From Ilumatobacter coccineus YM16-304 (GTDB lineage Bacteria; Actinomycetota; Acidimicrobiia; Acidimicrobiales; Ilumatobacteraceae), in assembly GCF_000348785.1 (NCBI RefSeq), contig NC_020520.1, positions 3,286,001 to 3,350,000 of the forward strand: a stretch of 64,000 nt of DNA. The letters are read 5' to 3'. Of this stretch, positions 43,183 to 50,546 are shown in pieces. Under the pieces are notes generated by a model. The model was not told the DNA's origin and did no database searches. It saw nothing but the letters and a program-made list of their open reading frames with translations. The translations under genes were made by a program, and so were the position numbers. The stretch's first letter is position 1, and every line of letters begins with the position of its first letter.

Positions 43183-44067
43183 TCACCCTGCTCGATCGAC
43201 TCCACAGAGTCGATCGAGCGCACGCGCGGCCAGGCGCGCACACGACGGGTCGACCGCGACGAGCTTCTTGCCGCGAGCGGCGAGTTGACGAAACCCTTGC
43301 TGTGTCGCGACCGCGAACAGCTGCGACAGTTCAGCCGTCGACGCTGTTCGCAACGAACGACACAGGTGGGCGGCAACGAGTCGAGCGTCGTTCCGCTCGC
43401 TTCTGCGGCGGTGCAGCGCGTCGATCGTGACGCCTGCTGACGCAGCGACCGCGTCGATGACCTCGGTCGGAGCTGCTGCAGCGATCACACGGCCGTATGC
43501 CGGCGTCTTGTCGGACGGTTGCGGTGTGAGCGTGAACCGACGAAGTCGAACCGGGTCCGAGCCGCACAACGACTGCAGGACATCGGTGGTCAACCACGCC
43601 GGTGCCGGCGCGGTCCCGAGGTAGGCCGGATAGCTCGAGTACGCATAGGCCCCGAGCGTGTCGGCCGGGAGAAAGTCGAGCGGATTGCGGTGTACGTATC
43701 GGGCAGCGACCATGAACGAGCGATCGGGATCGTCGTCATCGAGCCCGAGCGGCACCGAGACGAACCGCCCGGTGAACACCGGCCCCTCCCGTTTGGTGCG
43801 CCGGTTGAACCCTTCGGCATACGCCCTCGCGAACTCTCTGACGAACTCCGAGAGGTGCCCGCTCGGGCAGTTGACGATGATGTGGAAGTGCGTGGCCATC
43901 AAGCAGTAGACGTGGATCTCGATGCCGAACTCCTCCGCTGCAGTCACCATCTCGTCGATGAAGACTCGGCGGTCGAGGTCGCTCACGAAGATGTCTTGAC
44001 GGTCGACCCCTCGATTCATGATGTGGAACCAACCGTGTTGCTGATGTGATCGATGCTTCTGCCCCAT
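43183..44067 (-). CDS. REP-associated tyrosine transposase (RAYT, TnpA-REP)
   Basis: 294 residues. The Y1/HUH nuclease core is clear: an N-terminal NRGVDRQDIF strand, the metal-binding HxH at 60-62 (CLMATHFHIIV) and the candidate nucleophile Tyr124 in AARYVHRNPL. The C-terminal third (about 200-285) holds a DnaA-like helical segment common in RAYTs (VTIDALHRRR, then ARLVAAHLCRSLRTAS). RAYTs cut and process REP hairpins as single-stranded DNA and are single-copy, domesticated relatives of IS200/IS605. Flanking REP doublets in inverted orientation, 1 nt and 34 nt from the gene, identify the likely substrate. CAGGAT lies 6 nt before the ATG. Confidence 0.92.
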   Translation of the reverse strand: MGQKHRSHQQHGWFHIMNRGVDRQDIFVSDLDRRVFIDEMVTAAEEFGIEIHVYCLMATHFHIIVNCPSGHLSEFVREFARAYAEGFNRRTKREGPVFTGRFVSVPLGLDDDDPDRSFMVAARYVHRNPLDFLPADTLGAYAYSSYPAYLGTAPAPAWLTTDVLQSLCGSDPVRLRRFTLTPQPSDKTPAYGRVIAAAAPTEVIDAVAASAGVTIDALHRRRSERNDARLVAAHLCRSLRTASTAELSQLFAVATQQGFRQLAARGKKLVAVDPSCARLAARALDRLCGVDRAG

Positions 44068-44101
44068 CGTCCGATCCTGCGCAGAAGGGTGCCCCAAAGA
44101 T

Positions 44102-44181
44102 CCCGCTTGTTTCCCTCGGACCGGGACGAAAAGAAGCAAGCGCTTGCTTCCCTCGGACCGGGACGGAAGGAAACAAGCGGG
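44102..44181 (+). repeat. REP doublet (family 1, forward), right flank of RAYT
   Basis: Two units. The inner arms carry the same change: GAAGCAAGCGCTTGCTTC at the junction keeps perfect symmetry although both arms differ from the family's AAACAAG. It lies 34 nt upstream of the RAYT start and 45 nt before the SDR gene, the only family-1 copy in a divergent promoter gap. Confidence 0.88.
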
Positions 44182-44213
44182 CAGCGCAACAGGGAGGCCG
44201 AACCGGGGCTGGG

Positions 44214-44219
44214 TAGGGT
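44214..44219 (+). promoter_or_regulatory. -10 hexamer TAGGGT of the zinc-ribbon SDR gene
   Basis: 7 nt before GTG 44227, downstream of the REP doublet. Confidence 0.5.
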
Positions 44220-44226
44220 CCGGCGG

Positions 44227-45786
44227 GTGGAAGATCCGGAGATGCGGGAGCGGCTGCTCGAAGCCACGGCGTTTCTCCAGCGGATCGTTGCCGAGCCAGA
44301 ACTGGTCAACACGCTGGACCCCGAGGAAAAGGCGGCCTTCTTCAACGCGGCGGGCGACGTGTTCTGCCCCGATCCCGAGATACGCCGTCGACGCACCAAG
44401 CTCCTGCGCAAGCAACGTGAGGCGAACCGCACCAAGGCCGACGAGAAGATCCTCGACGAGACAGGTATCCGCACGCTCCGCGCCAAGCCGGTGTTCACGA
44501 CTCCCGACGTGTTCGCCCCCGCCGACTTCGAGCAGCGCGACGTCACCTTCGGCGAAACGGCCGACGATGCGTTCCGCGAGACCGTCGAGCCCCAGCACTG
44601 CTACGTCTGCAAGCGCAAGTACCACCGGGTGCACCACTTCTACGACCAACTATGTGTGGAGTGCGGTGACCTGAACTTCGCCAAGCGTGGAGAGCTCGCC
44701 GACATGACCGGGATGGTCGCGCTGCTCACCGGTGGCCGCGTGAAGATCGGCTACCAGGCCGGTATCAAGCTGCTGCGATGCGGTGCGGACCTGATCGTGG
44801 CGACGCGCTTCGCCCGCGACGCCGCGCAGCGATACGCCGCCGAACCCGATTTCGACGAGTGGAGCGACCGGCTCGAGATCTTCGGCCTCGACCTGCGCCA
44901 CACGCCGAGCGTCGAAGCGTTCTGCCAGCACCTGCTGCGGACCCGCGATCGCCTCGACCTGATCGTCAACAACGCGTGTCAGACCGTCCGCCGCCCACCC
45001 GACTTCTACGCCCACATGATGGACGCCGAGTCGGCAGCGGTCGATGCGCTCCCCACCCACGTGCGCGATCTGGTCGGCGACTACGAGGGGCTGCGCGGCT
45101 ACCACATGTTGGGTGGCGAACCGGTCGCCGGTGCCTCGCTTCCGGCCGTCGGCACCGATCCCGACACCGAGGTGCCGGGTCTGACGCACGCCGCTGAGCT
45201 GTCGCAGACGCCGTTGCTGCCGGACGAGATCGGCGGGCAGGGCGACCTGTTCCCGAGCGGCCGCCTCGACAAGGATCTGCAACAGGTCGACCTCCGTGAC
45301 CGCAACTCGTGGCGCCTGCTGCTGCACGAGGTGTCGTCGGTCGAGCTGCTCGAGACCCAACTGGTCAACGCTGTTGCCCCGTTCGTCATCAACGCTCGGC
45401 TCAAGCCGTTGATGGAAGCCACTCCGGGCAGTCACAAACACATCGTCAACGTCTCCGCGGTCGAAGGGCAGTTCTACCGACCGCTCAAGACCACGAAACA
45501 CCCGCACACCAACATGGCCAAGGCGGCGCTCAACATGATGACGCGCACCTCGGCGACCGACTATCTGGCGTCGGGCATCAACATGAACAGCGTCGACACC
45601 GGCTGGGTCAGCGACGAGGATCCGGTCGAGATCGCCGAACGCAAGACCGCCGAGCATCGCTTCCATCCGCCGCTCGACATCGTCGACGGCGCGGCCCGCA
45701 TCGTCGACCCGATCATCGATGGCCTCAACACCGGCGAACACGTCGCCGGCCTGTTCCTGAAGGACTACCGGCCCACCGACTGGTAG
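44227..45786 (+). CDS. SDR oxidoreductase with N-terminal extension and zinc ribbon
   Basis: 519 residues, twice a classical SDR. Residues 1-115 are helical and charged with no known domain. A zinc-ribbon-like CYVCKRKY...LCVECGD (about 120-145) precedes the SDR domain: VALLTGGRVKIGYQAGIKLL (cofactor loop lacking the usual GxGxG spacing), IVNNACQT near 255, VNVSAVEGQFY near 410 and MAKAALNMMTRTSA (Lys) near 430. The usual Tyr of YxxxK is replaced by His-Thr-Asn-Met before the Lys, so catalysis may be atypical. Substrate unknown. Similar long SDRs occur in other bacteria (family knowledge). Confidence 0.8.
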   Translation: MEDPEMRERLLEATAFLQRIVAEPELVNTLDPEEKAAFFNAAGDVFCPDPEIRRRRTKLLRKQREANRTKADEKILDETGIRTLRAKPVFTTPDVFAPADFEQRDVTFGETADDAFRETVEPQHCYVCKRKYHRVHHFYDQLCVECGDLNFAKRGELADMTGMVALLTGGRVKIGYQAGIKLLRCGADLIVATRFARDAAQRYAAEPDFDEWSDRLEIFGLDLRHTPSVEAFCQHLLRTRDRLDLIVNNACQTVRRPPDFYAHMMDAESAAVDALPTHVRDLVGDYEGLRGYHMLGGEPVAGASLPAVGTDPDTEVPGLTHAAELSQTPLLPDEIGGQGDLFPSGRLDKDLQQVDLRDRNSWRLLLHEVSSVELLETQLVNAVAPFVINARLKPLMEATPGSHKHIVNVSAVEGQFYRPLKTTKHPHTNMAKAALNMMTRTSATDYLASGINMNSVDTGWVSDEDPVEIAERKTAEHRFHPPLDIVDGAARIVDPIIDGLNTGEHVAGLFLKDYRPTDW

Positions 45787-45802
45787 GCAGCTGTCCGTGC
45801 GC

Positions 45803-45878
45803 CCGCTTGTTTCCCTCGGACCGGGACGAAAAGAAACAAGCGCTTGTTTCCCTCGGACCGGGACCGGGGGAAACAACG
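45803..45878 (+). repeat. REP doublet (family 1, forward)
   Basis: Two abutting units, both with left arm TTTCCCTCGG; right arms CGAAAAGAAA and CCGGGGGAAA. It starts 16 nt after the SDR stop and ends 14 nt before the -10 of the HhH-GPD gene. Confidence 0.85.
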
Positions 45879-45892
45879 AAAAGTGGGAACGG

Positions 45893-45898
45893 TAGGTT
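45893..45898 (+). promoter_or_regulatory. -10 hexamer TAGGTT of the HhH-GPD gene
   Basis: 6 nt before ATG 45905. Confidence 0.5.
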
Positions 45899-45904
45899 TG
45901 AGGT

Positions 45905-46495
45905 ATGGCCGCAGGAACTCTGTACATCACGGGCGACAAGGCAGCCGACAAGCTGCTCAACACCAACGCCAACGCGCTGTTGCTCGGCATGCTCCTCGAC
46001 CAACAGGTGCCGATGGAGTGGGCGTTCACCGGGCCGCAAACGCTCAAGCAACGACTCGGTCACCTCGACCCGAAGAAGATCGCCGCGATGGACGTCGACG
46101 AGTTCGTCTCGATCTGCTGTGAGAAGCCGGCCATCCACCGCTTCCCGGGGTCGATGGGCAAGCGCGTGCACCAGGTGTGTACGGCCCTCGTCGACGACTA
46201 CAAGGGCAACGCCGCCAACATCTGGAAAGACGTCGACGACGGCAAGGAGCTCTACAAGCGCCTCAAGGCGCTGCCGGGCTACGGCGACGAGAAGTCGAAG
46301 ATCTTCGTTGCGATCCTCGGCAAGACACAGGGCATCGAGCCCGACGGATGGCGTGACGCCGCCGGCAAGTTCGGCGACGATGTGCCGCGTTCGGTCGCCG
46401 ACGTGCACGACGAACTCTCACTCGGCAAGGTCCGCGAGTGGAAGAAGGCCCAGAAGGCCGCGAAGAAAGACAAGCAAGACCGCCCGACGAAGTAA
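45905..46495 (+). CDS. HhH-GPD-type base-excision repair family protein
   Basis: 196 residues. The N-terminal half has the family's LGMLLDQQVPMEWAFTGPQT block; the helix-hairpin-helix is LKALPGYGDEKSKIFVAILG near 120-140, and the following WRDAAGKFGDD resembles the TIGR03252 C-terminal pattern. A Lys-rich tail (KKAQKAAKKDKQD) could bind nucleic acid. HhH-GPD enzymes are DNA glycosylases, but this short subgroup is uncharacterised and lacks the iron-sulfur Cys motif. Confidence 0.85.
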   Translation: MAAGTLYITGDKAADKLLNTNANALLLGMLLDQQVPMEWAFTGPQTLKQRLGHLDPKKIAAMDVDEFVSICCEKPAIHRFPGSMGKRVHQVCTALVDDYKGNAANIWKDVDDGKELYKRLKALPGYGDEKSKIFVAILGKTQGIEPDGWRDAAGKFGDDVPRSVADVHDELSLGKVREWKKAQKAAKKDKQDRPTK

Positions 46496-46540
46496 CTGTC
46501 GTCGCGCTGCTGCGTGGCGCCGCAGTCCGGTTCGTCGTGC

Positions 46541-48115
46541 TCAGCGTTTGCGAACGCGGTCGGCGAGTGAGAGTGCCTTGCGGGTCGCCCGAACCGGACC
46601 GCGGGCGAGTTCGCCGTTGAGCCACGCCACGTCCGAGCGCAACGCGTCGTTCTCGGCGTCGAGTTCGGCGAGGCGTTGTTCGGCGGCTCGAAGCCGGTCG
46701 AGCGTCGTCGCCACCTCCGCCGCAGCGCCGAACGGCATCAGTACCGGGGCAGCGGCGAGTCGGGCGAGCGCCGTCTCGACCACCTCGGGCGGCCGACGCC
46801 ATCCGAGCGCCGGGGCCACTCCCCCGGTGCCCGTGTCGACCACACCACACACGCCGGACGCCTCGATCAGCAGCGCATGCGTGTCGATCGTCGCGACGTC
46901 GTTCGTCCACACCGAGCTGAGTTCGCGCAGGAACGCCGTGGGGAATGCGAGCGCGGCGCCCGGCGTGCCCTCGGCGAGGTAGTGCTCGAAGAGCGCGAAC
47001 GCATGGCTCCACTCGACGTCGTGAGCGGCGACATCGACCAGGTCGGGTGCCAACGGGCCGGTGCGGAGCACCGCCGCCGGATAGCGATCGGCGACCGACA
47101 ACAGCTGAGCCGCCCAGTGCTCGCCGAACGCTTCGCCGCCCTGCGCGATGACGACATACGAGGTGGCGATGTCGTCGATGATCCGTCGGCCGTCGTCGTC
47201 GGCCGTCAGACGAACGACCTCGACGGCGTCGGACTGCTGCGCTGCCATGGCTGCATCGAGCGCTTCGAACTCTCCGTCGGAGCAGCCAGGCGCCGCGAGC
47301 ACGGTGATGGCGTGTCGTGGAGCCGGAGGCCGCGCCGACAGCAGCGTCGGCTCGCTCGCACCTTGTGCGTCGAGTTGGTACAGCCGGACGAACTGGAAGG
47401 TCTCGCCGTGCTGATCGGACATCGCTCGCGCACGACGCAGGAACGTGCCGAGCAGGGCACCGTCGGACAGTGCGGGGTGCACCTCGGGCCAGTCCTGATC
47501 GGTCTTCGGTGAGATGACGTCGTGGCGTTGCGACTCGACGAGACCGACCGAGGTCATCATGGCGGTGACCGACGCGTCGGTGAAGAAGCGCAAGTGCGTG
47601 TGATCGAGGAGACCCGACGGGGTCATGTCGAACCGTCCGGTCATCAGCTTGAGCACGACGCCGTCGTGGGTGACGTTGGGCAGGCTCACCCCGAACGTGG
47701 CCACGCCCTTCGAGCGCATCCAGTCGGTCACTGCGTCGAGCGTGAGGTGCGGTGACACCAGGTGTTCGAGGACGTCGAGCGCGAGGACGGCGGCCACCTC
47801 ACGGTCGCCTGACACCGCGTCGAGCGCGGCGACGAGCGCGGACGAGTCGTTGGCGTCGGCGAGTTCGGCGCCGAAGTCGCGCTCGCGGAGATTGGCGACG
47901 GAGTCGGGGTCGGCATCGACACCGACGTAGTCGAAGCCGCGTTGCTGCAGGCGCTCGGCGTGCGGGGCGTATCCGCAGCCGATGTCGACGACGAGACCTG
48001 GCTCGACGTGCTCGACGAGCAACTCGACCATGTGGCCGTGCGAGGAGTCCCAGGCGAACGGGACGTTGTAGACCGGCCGTGCGGGGACGTCGTCGGGCGC
48101 CGGCAGGTCGGCCAT
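46541..48115 (-). CDS. SAM methyltransferase with extended C-terminal region and coiled coil
   Basis: 524 residues. SAM motif I VVDIGCGYAPHAERLQQRG near 42-60 and DVLEHLVSPHLTLD near 115; the SLPNVTHDGV and DHTHLRFFT segments are typical of glycan-locus methyltransferases. Residues about 240-450 resemble a nucleotide-sugar-transferase-like fold without clear catalytic motifs. The C-terminus (about 465-510) is a coiled coil (RLAELDAENDALRSDVAWLN) like the small coiled-coil proteins of this locus. ATG 48115 overlaps the glycosyltransferase stop as TGATG. Confidence 0.82.
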   Translation of the reverse strand: MADLPAPDDVPARPVYNVPFAWDSSHGHMVELLVEHVEPGLVVDIGCGYAPHAERLQQRGFDYVGVDADPDSVANLRERDFGAELADANDSSALVAALDAVSGDREVAAVLALDVLEHLVSPHLTLDAVTDWMRSKGVATFGVSLPNVTHDGVVLKLMTGRFDMTPSGLLDHTHLRFFTDASVTAMMTSVGLVESQRHDVISPKTDQDWPEVHPALSDGALLGTFLRRARAMSDQHGETFQFVRLYQLDAQGASEPTLLSARPPAPRHAITVLAAPGCSDGEFEALDAAMAAQQSDAVEVVRLTADDDGRRIIDDIATSYVVIAQGGEAFGEHWAAQLLSVADRYPAAVLRTGPLAPDLVDVAAHDVEWSHAFALFEHYLAEGTPGAALAFPTAFLRELSSVWTNDVATIDTHALLIEASGVCGVVDTGTGGVAPALGWRRPPEVVETALARLAAAPVLMPFGAAAEVATTLDRLRAAEQRLAELDAENDALRSDVAWLNGELARGPVRATRKALSLADRVRKR

Positions 48116-49590
48116 CAGCGTCCGACCTTGGCCCGGGCCCGCTCGACGTAGGGGGTCAGTTCGCGCCGCGCCTTGCCCGCCGCTCGCCGGGCGAACGATC
48201 GCGCCGGAGCAGCCAAGCCCGCTGGTGCCGGCGACGTGTCGTCGTCCGCCGGTTGGTCGGGATCGGGCGCCACCCACCGGTCGCCGAGCGTCTCCGGAAC
48301 GCTGGGGTCGTGATCGAGCCAGTCCCGGAACTTCACCGCGTCGTTGCCGTCACGCTGGGGAAACGCCGCCTGGAGATCGGGGCGACTGTCGTACAGTGCG
48401 ACTTCGAGGCGGGTGAAGCGGATCGGACCCGAACCGGCGATCGGCTCGCTGAGCCAGTCCTCGAATCGGTCTTCGTCGGGCCCGAACGCCATCGGCGTCG
48501 AGGTGTTCAACGCTCCAGCCTCGGTCCCGGTCCGCTCGCCGTTGAGGAGTTCGCGGCGACACAGCGCCCGGACGAAGCCGGGAAGGTCACGGCCCGACGG
48601 CGTCGTGTTCCACTGATACGGGGTGCGGCGACGCTCGTGGTGGCCGTTGGCTTCGAGGGCGGCACCGTAGCGATCGGCGAGACGGCGGATGACCGACCCC
48701 TCGGCATGCGCAGTGCGCGGGTTCTGCTGGTGCTTCGAGAGCAACTCGGGAGTGGCAGGGTCGTAACCGCTGAAGTGGACGAACCGCAGCGCGCTGCCGT
48801 TGGCCTGGACGGCGCCACCGGTCATGTCGCCGTGCCGTGACGGCCGCTCGGCACGCGGTTCGGCGACGCGCAGATCACGTTCGTGGATGTTCCACCAAGC
48901 GACGTTCATGCCGGGATCGCGCAGCACCACGCAGCCGAAGATGGCCGGGACCCAGTCGATCCACCGCTGATCGGTGAACAGGTTGGCCTCGATGTCGCTC
49001 ACCGCGTCGACGAGGAGGCGTTCCTGCCACCAGTCGAGGAAACCGATCGCCGACCGGCCGACACCGATGAAGCCGAGATTGAAGATGCCCGACCCCATGA
49101 TCATGCGCTCGTTCGGATGGGTGCCGTCACGCGGGATCGGGTCGAGCACGTGCGGCGTGAGGACGATGCCGGCCGTCTCGACCGGTGCGAGCAGTTCGGC
49201 GAACGGCGCGTAGACGAAGATGTCGGGGTCGAGGTACGCGGCGATCGGATCGTCGGCGAGCAGCAGCTTCAGGAACGACGGCTTGACCGCCGTGCTGAGC
49301 TCCATGACGTCGTAGATCGTCTTCATCCGGTCGAGTTCGGCCTCGGTGAGGTCGAGGTCGCCGAGCCGAACGATGTCGAACTCGCGCCCGCCGTCGCCCT
49401 CGGCGGTGCCGGTGTCGGCGTCGGCCGATGCGCCCTCGGATGTGTCGCCTGCGCCTCCCAGATCACCGACCGGAAGGTCGTCGACGACGAGAATCGCAAA
49501 CGTGTGCCCGGGGTGCTGATCGAGGAACGACTCGGCGAGGAGCCGCGCCATTTCGAGGTAGTTCGAGGCGACGATGGTGCCTGCTCGCAT
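48115..49590 (-). CDS. glycosyltransferase-like protein
   Basis: 491 residues. The N-terminal domain (about 1-240) resembles GT8/nucleotide-diphospho-sugar transferases, with a putative metal motif in AAYLDPDIFVYAPF and NLGFIGVGRSAIGFLDWW. The C-terminal part carries YDSRPDLQAAFPQRDGNDA, a motif also present in the glycosyltransferase at 50.5-52.7 kb. An Asp/Ala/Gly-rich insert near 45-65 is low complexity. TACCCT (49598-49603) lies 7 nt before ATG 49590. First of a two-gene unit with the methyltransferase. Confidence 0.8.
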   Translation of the reverse strand: MRAGTIVASNYLEMARLLAESFLDQHPGHTFAILVVDDLPVGDLGGAGDTSEGASADADTGTAEGDGGREFDIVRLGDLDLTEAELDRMKTIYDVMELSTAVKPSFLKLLLADDPIAAYLDPDIFVYAPFAELLAPVETAGIVLTPHVLDPIPRDGTHPNERMIMGSGIFNLGFIGVGRSAIGFLDWWQERLLVDAVSDIEANLFTDQRWIDWVPAIFGCVVLRDPGMNVAWWNIHERDLRVAEPRAERPSRHGDMTGGAVQANGSALRFVHFSGYDPATPELLSKHQQNPRTAHAEGSVIRRLADRYGAALEANGHHERRRTPYQWNTTPSGRDLPGFVRALCRRELLNGERTGTEAGALNTSTPMAFGPDEDRFEDWLSEPIAGSGPIRFTRLEVALYDSRPDLQAAFPQRDGNDAVKFRDWLDHDPSVPETLGDRWVAPDPDQPADDDTSPAPAGLAAPARSFARRAAGKARRELTPYVERARAKVGR

Positions 49591-49597
49591 CGGTCAG

Positions 49598-49603
49598 AGG
49601 GTA
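49598..49603 (-). promoter_or_regulatory. -10 hexamer TACCCT of the glycosyltransferase-methyltransferase pair
   Basis: 7 nt before ATG 49590, in a 54-nt divergent gap shared with the sulfotransferase gene. Confidence 0.5.
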
Positions 49604-49644
49604 GCGGCTGGGCCGTCGAGGCCGCTGGTAGCGTCGCCGTCCGA

Positions 49645-50304
49645 GTGGCCATTCATTGCGACGACCTGAACCTGCTGTACCTGTGCACCGAGAAGACCGG
49701 GAGCACGTCGGTGTCCGATGCGTTGCTCGAGCAGTTGGGTGGCCGATGGGTCCCCGCCGACCACATCTGGGACGGCGATCAGATCGCGGTCGACTTCAAG
49801 CATTCGAGCCTGAACGACCTGGTGTCGCACGACATCGTCGACGACGCCACGATTCGCTCGATGCACCTGGCGATCACGGTGCGCAACCCGTTCGCCTGGA
49901 TCGTGTCGGGGTACCGCTACCGCCTGACCGTGCTACAGCAACTCCACGATCTCGGCGAGGCCGCGCCCGCATGGATCAAGTCGAGGCGTTGGGATCTCGA
50001 TCGCGCCGCCGACGGATTCGACGAGTTCGTGCGGCGAGAGTGTGAGATCCGCAACGGCTCGCTCGCCGGTCGCTATCTCGACGGGTACCGCGACCATCCG
50101 TCGCTCACGTACCTGCGAATCGAGTCGATCGACGACGATCTGAACCGTCTGCTCAGCAGCCTCGGGGTCGGCTGGCACGTCGACGTCGGGGTCACGAACG
50201 CAACGAGCGGCGGTAACTACCGGTCGATGTACACCGACGAGACCCGGGCCATGGTCGAAGCCGGTTTCGCCGACGACCTCGCCCGCTTCGACTACACCTT
50301 CTGA
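49645..50304 (+). CDS. sulfotransferase family protein
   Basis: 219 residues from GTG 49645, with TAGCGT 10 nt upstream. The PAPS 5'-phosphosulfate loop is visible as LCTEKTGSTSVSDALLEQL near 14-32. The 3'-phosphate segment is AITVRNPFAWIVSGYRYR near 80-97. It would transfer sulfate from PAPS to a carbohydrate. Divergent from the glycosyltransferase; a second sulfotransferase lies at 52.7 kb, so a sulfated surface glycan is plausible. Confidence 0.82.
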   Translation: MAIHCDDLNLLYLCTEKTGSTSVSDALLEQLGGRWVPADHIWDGDQIAVDFKHSSLNDLVSHDIVDDATIRSMHLAITVRNPFAWIVSGYRYRLTVLQQLHDLGEAAPAWIKSRRWDLDRAADGFDEFVRRECEIRNGSLAGRYLDGYRDHPSLTYLRIESIDDDLNRLLSSLGVGWHVDVGVTNATSGGNYRSMYTDETRAMVEAGFADDLARFDYTF

Positions 50305-50307
50305 CCA

Positions 50308-50545
50308 AGTTGGTTACACCGCTCCCGGAGCCGCGTCACCAACTCTGCGCAGGACCTGGTTACATCGCTCCGGGAGCCGCGTAACCAACTGTACTGTCAG
50401 AAGATTGCCCACTCCTTCTGCGTCAGCGGCGTCCCACCTGCAAACAGTGGTCGTGAGGCCAAAGTTGATGACATCGCTCCGGGAGCCGCGTCATCAACTT
50501 TGCGCAGAACCTGGTTACACCGCTCCGGGAGCGATGTAATCAGCT
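50308..50545. repeat. REP-like cluster, family 2 (four hairpins in two pairs)
   Basis: Units at 50308-50344, 50355-50390, 50463-50499 and 50511-50545 share the core CGCTCCSGGAGC and arms of the type GTTGGTTAC/GTAACCAAC. Arms change together: one unit has GTTGATGAC with GTCATCAAC. Within each pair the spacer reads TGCGCAGGAC or TGCGCAGAAC. The cluster fills the convergent gap, 3 nt from one stop and 1 nt from the other. Confidence 0.88.
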
Positions 50546-50546
50546 T

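Noticed and set aside
40488-43376. A 962-residue minus-strand frame opposite aceE
   Set aside because: aceE is unmistakable on the plus strand; the antisense frame runs through the REP doublet and has no conserved features.
43183-44067. An active IS200/IS605 insertion sequence
   Set aside because: No tnpB and no IS-type left/right ends were seen; the protein's motif context and REP flanks fit a single-copy RAYT better.
5829-45878. A CRISPR array made of the TTGTTTCC repeats
   Set aside because: Units are paired hairpins spread over 40 kb, with no regular unique spacers and no cas genes.
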